A DNA stretch of 64,000 nt from Mumia sp. Pv4-285 (lineage in GTDB: Bacteria; Actinomycetota; Actinomycetes; Propionibacteriales; Nocardioidaceae): contig NZ_CP162023.1 in NCBI RefSeq assembly GCF_041320275.1, forward strand, positions 744,001 to 808,000, read 5' to 3'. This document shows positions 27,086 through 35,637 of the stretch, piece by piece. Position numbers and translations under genes: made by a program. Below the pieces are notes generated by a model. It searched no databases. It had not been told where the DNA came from and worked only from the letters and a program-made list of their open reading frames with translations. How positions within the stretch are numbered: position 1 is the stretch's first letter; each line of letters opens with the position of its first letter.

Positions 27086-28051
27086 ATGAATGTGGTGGTC
27101 TGGAGACGTCGTGCCAGCTCGGTGGCGAGGTTCTTCCTGCTCTTGTTCCTCGTCACGGTGGCAGTCTTCCTGCTCCTCGATCTGATCCCGGGGAACCCGG
27201 TCGACGCGATCCTCCCCCCGGACGCGACGGCCGAGCAGCGCGCCGCGGCGGCGGAGCAGTACGGCCTCAACGACCCGATGTGGCAGCGCTACCTCGACTG
27301 GCTCGGAGGGATCCTGCAGGGCGACTTCGGGCGCTCGTTCCAGACGGGCCTCAGCGTCTCGGACCAGATCCTCGAACGCGCACCGGTGTCGATCGAGCTG
27401 GCCGTCCTCGCAATGATCGTGGCGCTCGCCGTCTCGATCCCGGTCGGGGTCTGGTCGGCGTACCGCCCGGGCAGTGTCGTCGACCGTGCCTCCACCTTCA
27501 TGATCTCAGCGACGCTGGCCACGCCGGCCTTCGTCCTCGGCATCCTCCTGGTCTACGTCTTCGCCGTGAAGCTCGGCGTCCTGCCCGTGCTCGGGTGGGT
27601 CCCGTTCTCCGAGGACCCCGCCGAGCACGTCAAACGGCTGATCCTGCCTGTGATCACGCTGGCAGCCGGCGAGTGCGTCCTCTTCACCCGGCTCCTCAAG
27701 GGCGACATGATGGCCACCCTCCAGCAGGACCACGTGCTCTCGGCCCGCGCGCGAGGCCTCCCTACCCGGAGCATCCTCACGCGGCACTCCCTGCGGCAGT
27801 CCTCCTTCTCCCTGGTGACGGTCTCCGGTGTGGTCATCGGTCGACTCATCGGCGGCACCGTCCTCGTGGAGGCGATCTTCTCCCTCCCCGGGATGGGGAC
27901 GCTGGTGATCACCGCCATCCAGTCGCGGGACTACATCGTCGTGCAGGCCGTAGTCCTCCTCAGCGCGATCGTCTACCTGCTCATGAACACCCTCGTCGAT
28001 GTCTCGTACCCACTGCTCGACCCGCGCGTGAGGAAGGTGAGGACGTCATGA
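27086..28051 (+). CDS. Dipeptide-type ABC permease (DppB-like)
   Basis: The 321-residue inner-membrane protein has the first-helix motif FLLLFLVTVAVFLLLDLIPGNPVD, the LNDPMWQRYLDWLGGILQGDFGRSF loop typical of DppB, about six membrane segments, and the ATPase-contact region ARARGLPTRSILTRHSLRQS. The ATG at 27086 is 92 nt after the binding-protein gene. It pairs with the DppC-like permease through an ATGA overlap. Confidence 0.92.
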   Translation: MNVVVWRRRASSVARFFLLLFLVTVAVFLLLDLIPGNPVDAILPPDATAEQRAAAAEQYGLNDPMWQRYLDWLGGILQGDFGRSFQTGLSVSDQILERAPVSIELAVLAMIVALAVSIPVGVWSAYRPGSVVDRASTFMISATLATPAFVLGILLVYVFAVKLGVLPVLGWVPFSEDPAEHVKRLILPVITLAAGECVLFTRLLKGDMMATLQQDHVLSARARGLPTRSILTRHSLRQSSFSLVTVSGVVIGRLIGGTVLVEAIFSLPGMGTLVITAIQSRDYIVVQAVVLLSAIVYLLMNTLVDVSYPLLDPRVRKVRTS

Positions 28052-28950
28052 CCGAGCTCGTCCAGCAGCGACCTGGGCCGGAGAGCGCGACGGAGATCGA
28101 AGCACCGCTCGAGGTGTTCGACGAGCACGTACGACCGGTGCGGCGGCGCCGTGACTACGGGGCCTTCTTCGGCGTCGTGTGGATCGCGCTCGTCGCGCTG
28201 GCGGCGCTCCTGGCTGGCGTGCTGCCGATCCCGGACCCGAACGAGGTGACCAACTCGTTCAGTGCCATGCCGTCGGCGGACCATCTCCTCGGCACGGACG
28301 CTATCGGCCGGGATGTGCTGTCGCGGATCGTCTACGGAGCCCGCGTCTCGATGGCGGTCGCGATCGGAGCGACGAGCCTGTCGCTCCTCATCGGCGTCAC
28401 CATCGGGATGATCGCCGGATACTTCCGCGGTGCCGCCGACGCCACGAGCTCGCTGTTCGTGAACTTCATGCTGGCGTTCCCGCCGCTGATCTTCCTGATC
28501 GCCGTCGTCACCGCGCTCCAGCCGGGACTGCTGACGCTCGTGGTGGCGCTCGCGCTGGTCGGGATCCCCAACTTCGCCCGGGTGGCGCGCGCCAACACGA
28601 TCGCGTTCGCCGACCGGGAGTTCGTCACTGCCGCGAAGGCACTGGGCGCACGGCCGCTGCGCATCCTGACGCGCGAGCTCCTGGTCAACGTCATGCTGCC
28701 GATCCTGTCCCTCGCCCTCGTGGTGATGGCCACGCTCGTCGTCGCCGAGGGCAGCCTCAGCTTCCTCGGAGTCGGCGTCCCACCGCCGACGCCGAGCTGG
28801 GGCGGCATGTTGGCGGCGGGGCGCGAGTCGCTCAGCGACGAGCCGCAGCTCGTCCTCGTACCCGCCCTCTTCTTCTTCCTCACTGTCTTCTCGTTCAACA
28901 GGCTCGGCGACTGGGCGCGGGGCCGCGTCGGTAGGGAGTCCTCGATATGA
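28048..28950 (+). CDS. Dipeptide-type ABC permease (DppC-like)
   Basis: The 300-residue protein has a cytoplasmic N-terminal tail of about 45 residues, then membrane segments with the DppC marks HLLGTDAIGRDVLSRIVYGARVS, AKALGARPLRILTRELLVNVMLPI (the EAA contact loop) and GVPPPTPSWGGMLAAGRESL. It overlaps the DppB-like gene by 4 nt and the following ATPase gene by 4 nt. Confidence 0.92.
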   Translation: MTELVQQRPGPESATEIEAPLEVFDEHVRPVRRRRDYGAFFGVVWIALVALAALLAGVLPIPDPNEVTNSFSAMPSADHLLGTDAIGRDVLSRIVYGARVSMAVAIGATSLSLLIGVTIGMIAGYFRGAADATSSLFVNFMLAFPPLIFLIAVVTALQPGLLTLVVALALVGIPNFARVARANTIAFADREFVTAAKALGARPLRILTRELLVNVMLPILSLALVVMATLVVAEGSLSFLGVGVPPPTPSWGGMLAAGRESLSDEPQLVLVPALFFFLTVFSFNRLGDWARGRVGRESSI

Positions 28951-30068
28951 GCACCGGTACGGAACCGTTCGTGGACGATGCCGTGGTCGGCGACATCGAG
29001 CAGCACCAGAGCTTCCTCGAGGTCGAGAACCTCCGGGTGTGGTTCGGCACGCCTCGCGGGATGGTCCGTGCGGTCGACGGCGTCGAGCTGCAGCTGCGCA
29101 AGGGGGAGACACTCGGCGTCGTCGGCGAGTCGGGCTCGGGCAAGTCGGTGCTCTCCCGCGCGATCATGAAGATCCTTGCGCCCAACGCCCGCGTCCTGGA
29201 CGGCAGCCACATCAGGCTGGACGGCGTCGACCTCGCCACGGTGAACCCCAAGAAGAACAAGCACCTGTGGGGCGTCGACCTGGCGATGGTGTTCCAGGAC
29301 CCGATGACGTCGCTGACCCCGGTGGTCACCGTGGGGAAGCAGCTGACCGAGACGCTGCGCTACCACCTCGACCTGGACGCCAAGGCGGCGCGCGCGGAGG
29401 CCGTACGGTTGTTGAGCCTGGTGGGCATCCCCGAGCCGGAGAAGCGCTTCGACCAGTACCCGCACGAGCTCTCCGGCGGAATGCGGCAGCGCGTCACGAT
29501 CGCGCTGGCGATCTCGTGCTCGCCCAAGCTCCTGATCGCCGACGAGCCGACCACGGCGCTCGACGTCACGGTGCAGCACCAGATCCTCAACCTGCTGAGA
29601 GACCTCCAGGCGAGCTCCGGGATGGCGATGATCCTCATCACCCACGACCTCGGCGTCGTCGCCGGGCGGACCGACAACATCGCCGTGATGTACGCCGGGC
29701 GCGTCGTCGAGATGGCGCCGACCCGACGCCTCTTCTCCCACATGCGTCACCCGTACACGCGGGCGCTCATCGACGCGATCCCGAAGCTCGACCATCCGAG
29801 CCACACGAGGCTCGCGTCGATCCCCGGGCGACCCCCGACCATCGTCGATCCACCGCCAGGATGCAGCTTCGCCGCACGCTGCCCGTCCGCCCAGGACCGC
29901 TGCACGAAGGAGACCCCGACCTTGGTGACGACACCGGACTCCGAGCGCCACTCCGCGGCGTGCTTCTTCCCCCTCGGGACGCCCGAGGGAGACGTCGCTC
30001 GCCGGCGCAACATCGAAGCAGGCGTGACCGCGGCCGGAACGCCCGTCTTGTCGGGGGTGACGGTCTGA
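28947..30068 (+). CDS. Dipeptide-type ABC ATPase (DppD-like)
   Basis: The 373-residue ATPase has Walker A GESGSGKSV, the signature ELSGGMRQRVTIALAISC, Walker B LLIADEPTTALDV, and the oligopeptide-transporter C-terminal extension with the cysteine set GCSFAARCPSAQDRC typical of DppD/OppD. Translation is coupled on both sides (ATGA and TGATG overlaps). Confidence 0.92.
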   Translation: MSTGTEPFVDDAVVGDIEQHQSFLEVENLRVWFGTPRGMVRAVDGVELQLRKGETLGVVGESGSGKSVLSRAIMKILAPNARVLDGSHIRLDGVDLATVNPKKNKHLWGVDLAMVFQDPMTSLTPVVTVGKQLTETLRYHLDLDAKAARAEAVRLLSLVGIPEPEKRFDQYPHELSGGMRQRVTIALAISCSPKLLIADEPTTALDVTVQHQILNLLRDLQASSGMAMILITHDLGVVAGRTDNIAVMYAGRVVEMAPTRRLFSHMRHPYTRALIDAIPKLDHPSHTRLASIPGRPPTIVDPPPGCSFAARCPSAQDRCTKETPTLVTTPDSERHSAACFFPLGTPEGDVARRRNIEAGVTAAGTPVLSGVTV

Positions 30069-31132
30069 TGGCCGGCAGCGGGACGGCGCACCTGCGCGAC
30101 GAGCAGGACATCGTGCTCAGCGTCCGCAACCTGACGGTCGAGTACGTCGGGAGCCGGGGCGAACGTGTCTACGCGGTGTCGGACGTGAGCTTCGACGCGA
30201 GGCGAGGAGAGACGGTCGGACTGGTCGGCGAGTCCGGGTGCGGCAAGTCGAGCGTGGCGAAGGCCGTGATGCAGCTGCCGGCACCGACCTCCGGATCGAT
30301 CCTGCTGGAAGGGGCGGAGATCGCGGGTGCGAAGGGCGCCACCCTGCGCCGGCAGCGGCGCAAGCTGCAGATGATCTTTCAGGACCCGATCTCGTCACTC
30401 AACCCGCTCCGCAAGGTGAAGGACATCATCGCCGAAGGGCTTCGTGTCCAGGGCGGCAGCAGCAGGAAGGAGGTCGCGGCGCGGGTCCAGTCGATGATCG
30501 AACGGGTCGGGCTCGACCCGGACACGGCGTCCGACCGACGTCCGCACGAGTTCTCGGGCGGTCAGTGCCAGCGCATCTCCATCGCCCGCGCGATGGTGCT
30601 CGACCCCGAGGTGCTCATCTGCGACGAGCCGGTCTCCGCGCTCGACGTGTCGGTCCAGGCCCAGATCATGAACCTGCTCGAGGAGATGAAGGAGCGCTAC
30701 CAGCTCACGATGGTCTTCATCGCGCACGACCTCGCCGTGGTCAAGAACCTGAGCGACCGGATCGTCGTGATGTACCTCGGCAAGGTCTGCGAGGTGGCCA
30801 GCTCCGACGACCTCTTCGCGTCGCCGGCGCATCCCTACACGCGGGCGCTGGCCCAGTCGATCCCGGAACCGGACCCCGAGGCGCAGATCCAGGAAGCGGC
30901 CCTCTCCGGCGATCTCCCGTCACCGTTGAACCCACCGACGGGGTGCCGCTTCCGTACGAGATGTCCCTTGGCGCAGGAGGTCTGCGCGAGGGAGGAGCCG
31001 GAGGTCCGCGAGGTGCGTCCTGGCCGCTTCGCGGCCTGCCACTTCCCGCTGGACGAGTCGGCGACGGATGAGCCGCAGCTCGACACGTCGGCGCAGACAG
31101 ACCACTCCGCAGGGCGCGCAGTGGTCGCATGA
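30068..31132 (+). CDS. Dipeptide-type ABC ATPase (DppF-like)
   Basis: The 354-residue ATPase has Walker A GESGCGKSS, FQDPISSLNPLRKVKDIIAEGL, the signature EFSGGQCQRISIARAM, Walker B LICDEPVSALDV, and the C-terminal cysteine pattern GCRFRTRCPLAQEVC. The start ATG shares its A with the DppD stop. It completes a five-component importer; with no peptidase nearby, the imported solute need not be a peptide. Confidence 0.92.
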   Translation: MAGSGTAHLRDEQDIVLSVRNLTVEYVGSRGERVYAVSDVSFDARRGETVGLVGESGCGKSSVAKAVMQLPAPTSGSILLEGAEIAGAKGATLRRQRRKLQMIFQDPISSLNPLRKVKDIIAEGLRVQGGSSRKEVAARVQSMIERVGLDPDTASDRRPHEFSGGQCQRISIARAMVLDPEVLICDEPVSALDVSVQAQIMNLLEEMKERYQLTMVFIAHDLAVVKNLSDRIVVMYLGKVCEVASSDDLFASPAHPYTRALAQSIPEPDPEAQIQEAALSGDLPSPLNPPTGCRFRTRCPLAQEVCAREEPEVREVRPGRFAACHFPLDESATDEPQLDTSAQTDHSAGRAVVA

Positions 31133-31155
31133 CACAACGAGAGGAAGGCGTACGG

Positions 31156-32034
31156 ATGGCTGAGGGAGAGGTCGAGGTCAACGGCGGGGTCGTGGTGTAC
31201 GAGTTCGTCGGTCCGGAGGACGGCGAGGTGGTGGTGCTGACGCCGGGTGGTCGGTTCGGCAAGGACTACGGCGGTGTCCATGAGCTGGCGGAGGCGTTGG
31301 CTGCGGGTGGCAAGCGGGTGCTGCTGTGGGATCGGCCGAACTGTGGTCGTTCGGACGTGCAGCTGTACGGGCGGTCGGAGTCGCACATGCGGGCGGAGAC
31401 GCTCGGGTTGATGCTCGACGTGCTCGGGATCGAGAAGGTCGTCGCGGCCGGGGGATCGGGCGGTGCCCGGGACATGATCGTGTTCACGATGATGTATCCG
31501 CAGAAGGTCACGAAGCTGTTGACCTGGTGCATCGTCGGGGGCACGTTCTCCACGATGAGTCTGGCGGGTGTGTACGTGCTGCCGGAGCTTCGGGCGGTTC
31601 GTGCTGGGGGGATCGAGGCGGTGCTCTCGATTCCTGGTGCGGCGGGGAGCTGGGCGGATCTGTGCGAGGCGAACCCTCGGAACAAGGAGCGGCTGCTGGA
31701 GGTCGGGGCCGAGGAGTTCGAGCGGGTGATGGAGCGTTGGTTCGACGCGTACATCCCGAAGGCGAACGAGGCGATCCCGGGTGTGGCTGACTGGGAGTTC
31801 GCGCAGGTCAAGGTTCCGACGCTGATCGTGCGTGGGGGTGTGAAGGACTACGACCACCCGGCGCGGACGTCGCGGGAGGTGCTGTCGCTGATCGAGGGTG
31901 CGCGGCTGATCGAGCCGCCGTGGCCCGAGGACGCCTGGGAGCAGGCCGCGGCGGCCACCGGACAGGGCCGAGGCAGCCTGTTCGACTTCTGGCAGCTGGG
32001 CGCTCCCGAGTTCCTCGCCTTCATCGACGAGTGA
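31156..32034 (+). CDS. Alpha/beta-hydrolase-fold protein, tandem copy 1
   Basis: The 292-residue protein has the hydrolase fold with oxyanion region TPGGRFGKDYGG and nucleophile elbow AAGGSGGARD. The usual catalytic histidine is not seen: where relatives read DHLPW near the C terminus, this one reads PPWPEDAW. I prefer the ATG at 31156 with a GAGGAAGG site; the ATG at 31129 overlaps the ATPase stop and remains possible. Codons ending in G or T (GGT, GTG, TTG, CGG) are clearly more frequent than in the neighbours. A 777-bp core is identical to the next gene. It may cleave C-C or ester bonds; the substrate is unknown. Confidence 0.85.
   Translation: MAEGEVEVNGGVVVYEFVGPEDGEVVVLTPGGRFGKDYGGVHELAEALAAGGKRVLLWDRPNCGRSDVQLYGRSESHMRAETLGLMLDVLGIEKVVAAGGSGGARDMIVFTMMYPQKVTKLLTWCIVGGTFSTMSLAGVYVLPELRAVRAGGIEAVLSIPGAAGSWADLCEANPRNKERLLEVGAEEFERVMERWFDAYIPKANEAIPGVADWEFAQVKVPTLIVRGGVKDYDHPARTSREVLSLIEGARLIEPPWPEDAWEQAAAATGQGRGSLFDFWQLGAPEFLAFIDE
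31168..31944 (+). repeat. 777-bp direct repeat, unit 1
   Basis: By my reading this stretch is identical base for base to 32089-32865, an offset of 921 bp. It spans most of the hydrolase gene and ends at the codon for DAWEQ, after which the two genes diverge sharply. Confidence 0.9.
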
Positions 32035-32070
32035 GCGTCAACGAGTAGTCGACACCATCGAGGACGGGAG

Positions 32071-32979
32071 ATGGAGATGCCCGACGCCGAGGTCGAGGTC
32101 AACGGCGGGGTCGTGGTGTACGAGTTCGTCGGTCCGGAGGACGGCGAGGTGGTGGTGCTGACGCCGGGTGGTCGGTTCGGCAAGGACTACGGCGGTGTCC
32201 ATGAGCTGGCGGAGGCGTTGGCTGCGGGTGGCAAGCGGGTGCTGCTGTGGGATCGGCCGAACTGTGGTCGTTCGGACGTGCAGCTGTACGGGCGGTCGGA
32301 GTCGCACATGCGGGCGGAGACGCTCGGGTTGATGCTCGACGTGCTCGGGATCGAGAAGGTCGTCGCGGCCGGGGGATCGGGCGGTGCCCGGGACATGATC
32401 GTGTTCACGATGATGTATCCGCAGAAGGTCACGAAGCTGTTGACCTGGTGCATCGTCGGGGGCACGTTCTCCACGATGAGTCTGGCGGGTGTGTACGTGC
32501 TGCCGGAGCTTCGGGCGGTTCGTGCTGGGGGGATCGAGGCGGTGCTCTCGATTCCTGGTGCGGCGGGGAGCTGGGCGGATCTGTGCGAGGCGAACCCTCG
32601 GAACAAGGAGCGGCTGCTGGAGGTCGGGGCCGAGGAGTTCGAGCGGGTGATGGAGCGTTGGTTCGACGCGTACATCCCGAAGGCGAACGAGGCGATCCCG
32701 GGTGTGGCTGACTGGGAGTTCGCGCAGGTCAAGGTTCCGACGCTGATCGTGCGTGGGGGTGTGAAGGACTACGACCACCCGGCGCGGACGTCGCGGGAGG
32801 TGCTGTCGCTGATCGAGGGTGCGCGGCTGATCGAGCCGCCGTGGCCCGAGGACGCCTGGGAGCAGCGCGGCGTACGACGCCGCGACGGCGAGGACGTCGG
32901 CTTCGAGTTCTGGGTCGACGGCGCGCCGTCGTTCCTCGCCTTCATCGATGAGCAGACCATCGACGGGGAAACGGCGTGA
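32071..32979 (+). CDS. Alpha/beta-hydrolase-fold protein, tandem copy 2
   Basis: The 302-residue protein is identical to the preceding copy from VEVNGG to DAWEQ. It differs in its first six residues and in its last 44, which end FEFWVDGAPSFLAFIDEQTIDGETA. The divergent tails still share an F-FW-GAP-FLAFIDE pattern, so both genes descend from an old duplication whose cores were later made uniform. It has its own GAGG-type site and overlaps the MFS gene by 4 nt. Like copy 1, it lacks the expected C-terminal histidine. Confidence 0.85.
   Translation: MEMPDAEVEVNGGVVVYEFVGPEDGEVVVLTPGGRFGKDYGGVHELAEALAAGGKRVLLWDRPNCGRSDVQLYGRSESHMRAETLGLMLDVLGIEKVVAAGGSGGARDMIVFTMMYPQKVTKLLTWCIVGGTFSTMSLAGVYVLPELRAVRAGGIEAVLSIPGAAGSWADLCEANPRNKERLLEVGAEEFERVMERWFDAYIPKANEAIPGVADWEFAQVKVPTLIVRGGVKDYDHPARTSREVLSLIEGARLIEPPWPEDAWEQRGVRRRDGEDVGFEFWVDGAPSFLAFIDEQTIDGETA
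32089..32865 (+). repeat. 777-bp direct repeat, unit 2
   Basis: Second unit of the identical repeat at 31168-31944. The intervening 144 bp contain the divergent tail of copy 1, the intergenic gap and the start of copy 2. Confidence 0.9.
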
Positions 32980-34457
32980 TCCGTACCCGAGACCGTCATC
33001 CCGTCCCGCCGTGGGCGACCATCGGCGTGCTCGCCGTGACGGGTGTCCTCGCGGCGCTGCAGGGGACGCTGCTGCTTCCGCTCGTGTCGCGGCTGCCGGA
33101 GATCTACGGGGTCGGGACGGTCGAGGCCTCGTGGATCATCACGGCGACGATGCTCGCCGGGGCACTGGCGACGCCGATCGTCTCCCGGCTCGCCGACATG
33201 TACGGCAAGCGGCGCCTCGTCCTCCTCGCGCTCGTCGTGCTCCTCGTCGGTTCGGTGATGCTCGCGCTCACCGAGGACTACGCCGTGGCGCTCGTCGGCC
33301 GCACGCTGCAGGGCGTGACCGCGTCGGTCCTCCCGGTCTCGATGAGCATCCTCAAGGACGTCCTTCCCCCCGAGCGCGTCGGCTCCGGGATCGCCCTGGT
33401 GAGCGCCACCCTCGGGATCGGTTCGGCCGTCGGGCTCCCGCTGGCGGGCCTGCTGTACGGCTCGCTCGGCTACAGCTCGCTTTTCTGGCTCGTCGCGGGG
33501 TTCGCCGGGCTGCTGGCGCTCGCCGCCTGGTGGCTCCTCCCTCGCGGAGCACCCGACGGCAGGAAAGAGCGGTTCGACGGGGTCGGCGCCGTCCTGCTGG
33601 CCATGGGACTGGTGCCGTTCCTGCTCGTCCTCTCCCAGGGGAACACCTGGGGATGGGCGAGCGCCACGACGCTCTCCCTCCTCGTCGCGGCCGTGGTCGC
33701 GGTCGCGGTGTGGGTTCCCTGGGAGCTGCGCAAGCACGAGCCGTTGATCGATCTGAGACTGACCGCTCGTCGCCCGGTCCTCCTGACGAACGTCGCCTCG
33801 GTGATCATCGCGCTCGGGCTCCTCTCGAACCTGCTGCTCGCCTCGCTGCAGTTCGGCAGCCCCGCCGAGATCGAGGCAGGGCTCGGCCTCACCGCCGGCC
33901 AGACCGGTCTGGCGATGGCGCTGCCCGCTGCCGTCTTCGTGGTCGCCGCCCCGCTGCTCGGTCTGCTGCTGCGCCGGTACGGCGGACGTCTCGTCCTGTT
34001 GTCGGGCTCGCTGACGATGGCGGTCGCGTACGCGCTGCGGGTGCTTCTGGACGACACCGTTGCGCATGTCGTGCTCGGTTCGGTGCTGATCGGCGCAGGC
34101 AGCACGCTCGCGATGGCGGCCATGCCGATGATCATCATGTCGGCCGTGCCGCGACGTCACACGGCGTCGGCGAACGGCGTCAACTCGCTGTGCCGGATGA
34201 TCGGTACCTCGGCGTCCACCGCGGCGTTGGCCGCCCTGACGTCCGCGACCGCCGTCGTGGTCGGCGGTCACGAGTTCCCGACGCTCACCACCATCCACGT
34301 CACGTGCTGGGTGCTCGCCGGCGCAGGCGTCGTCGCGAGCGTCCTCGTGTGGTTCATCCCGCGCGACACCGCGAACGAGCTCCCAGATCAGAGGCTTGTG
34401 GGACGCGAGATCCCTGCAGCCTCGACATTCCCGCAGTACCGTCTAGCGGAGCAATAA
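32976..34457 (+). CDS. MFS transporter, DHA2-type (14 membrane segments)
   Basis: The 493-residue membrane protein has the MFS motif A loop ADMYGKRRLV after helix 2 and motif C-like glycines in GIALVSATLGIGSAVGLPLAG, the mark of proton-driven antiporters. Length and segment count fit the 14-helix DHA2 group. The GTG start overlaps the hydrolase stop by 4 nt, so it belongs to the importer-hydrolase operon, where it may export a product or toxic intermediate. Confidence 0.88.
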   Translation: MIRTRDRHPVPPWATIGVLAVTGVLAALQGTLLLPLVSRLPEIYGVGTVEASWIITATMLAGALATPIVSRLADMYGKRRLVLLALVVLLVGSVMLALTEDYAVALVGRTLQGVTASVLPVSMSILKDVLPPERVGSGIALVSATLGIGSAVGLPLAGLLYGSLGYSSLFWLVAGFAGLLALAAWWLLPRGAPDGRKERFDGVGAVLLAMGLVPFLLVLSQGNTWGWASATTLSLLVAAVVAVAVWVPWELRKHEPLIDLRLTARRPVLLTNVASVIIALGLLSNLLLASLQFGSPAEIEAGLGLTAGQTGLAMALPAAVFVVAAPLLGLLLRRYGGRLVLLSGSLTMAVAYALRVLLDDTVAHVVLGSVLIGAGSTLAMAAMPMIIMSAVPRRHTASANGVNSLCRMIGTSASTAALAALTSATAVVVGGHEFPTLTTIHVTCWVLAGAGVVASVLVWFIPRDTANELPDQRLVGREIPAASTFPQYRLAEQ

Positions 34458-34513
34458 TTTGCTTCCCTGGCGCTCCGAGAACGACTGGCATTCCGAGAGA
34501 GAGTGAGGCCGAG

Positions 34514-35593
34514 ATGAACGCACCACGTGGTCACCTGATCGACGCGAGCGTCCAGGTGTTCTTCAAGTCCGATGCTGACCTACGCACCTACCTGCGCGAG
34601 CCCTTCAAGAGCCGGGGCTATCCGCACGTGGACGTCGCCTGGTTCGCCCCGCCCGGCCCGAGGTACGTCGAGGGATCGGACAACCCCGACGGGACCCACC
34701 CCGGATCCGACCCCGAGCAGGTCGGCAAGGTGATCCTCGACGACCGAGGCTTCGACTTCGCGATCCTGCACCCGATGACCGCGGCATCGATCCTCCCCGA
34801 CTGGCACCTCGGCACGGCCATCCTCTCCGCAACCAACCAGATGCTGGTCGAGCGGTGGCTGGAGTCCGACACCTACGCTGACCGGTTCCGCGGCACGATC
34901 CGGGTCAATCCGCGCGACATCGACGGCGCGGTCCGTGAGATCGAGCGTTGGAAGGGGCATCCGCGCATCGTGCAGATCGGGCTCCCGATGCAGACCGAGG
35001 AGCCGTACGGGCGGTCCCACTTCAAGCCGCTCTGGCGGGCCGCCTGCGACGCGAACCTCCCGGTCGCGGTCCACCTGGAGATGGGTGCGGGGATCACGCA
35101 CCCTCCGACACCGTCGGGCATCACGCGTACGTACTCCCACCTCGCGGCGTACCAGCCGATGACCTTCGTCTGGCACCTCCTCAACATGATCGCGGAGGGG
35201 GTCTTCCAGGAGTTCCCCGATCTCAAGGTGGTGTGGACCGACGGGGCGGCCGACATGCTGACACCGTTCATCTGGCGGTTCGACACCTTCGGCCGACCGC
35301 ACCTGGAGCAGACGCCGTGGTCGCCGAACATCCCCAGCTCGTACCTGCCCGACCACGTCTACTTCGTGAACGGACTGCTCGACGGTCCTGGTGACGCGGA
35401 CTTCGCCGACGAGTGGCTCCGGATGACCGGCAAGGAGGACATGCTCCTCTTCGGCTCGAGCTACCCGAGCTGGCAGACCGTCGGTCCCGACGACCTCCCC
35501 AGAGCCTGGAGCGACGACCAGCGAGCAAAGGTGCTCGGTGGCAACGCGGCCACCCTCTACGGGCTCGATGCCGCCGTGCCGGCACCCGCCTGA
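34514..35593 (+). CDS. Amidohydrolase-2 family protein with a degenerate metal site
   Basis: The 359-residue protein has the ACMSD-like amidohydrolase-2 fold and aligns with the next gene over its length. The metal ligands are mostly gone: the N-terminal DxDxH block is DASVQ (residues 10-14), the Glu-His pair after beta 6 is Asp243-Gly244, and the final SSDYPH aspartate is Ser316 in GSSYPS. Only His187 of HLEMG is kept. It is thus probably not a metal hydrolase by itself, and may be a structural or allosteric partner of the intact paralogue at 35638. The ATG at 34514 follows a GAGAGAGAG-rich site. Confidence 0.82.
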   Translation: MNAPRGHLIDASVQVFFKSDADLRTYLREPFKSRGYPHVDVAWFAPPGPRYVEGSDNPDGTHPGSDPEQVGKVILDDRGFDFAILHPMTAASILPDWHLGTAILSATNQMLVERWLESDTYADRFRGTIRVNPRDIDGAVREIERWKGHPRIVQIGLPMQTEEPYGRSHFKPLWRAACDANLPVAVHLEMGAGITHPPTPSGITRTYSHLAAYQPMTFVWHLLNMIAEGVFQEFPDLKVVWTDGAADMLTPFIWRFDTFGRPHLEQTPWSPNIPSSYLPDHVYFVNGLLDGPGDADFADEWLRMTGKEDMLLFGSSYPSWQTVGPDDLPRAWSDDQRAKVLGGNAATLYGLDAAVPAPA

Positions 35594-35637
35594 ATCGACC
35601 CACCAACGATCGGCCACTCCACGAGAGGAAGAGACAG

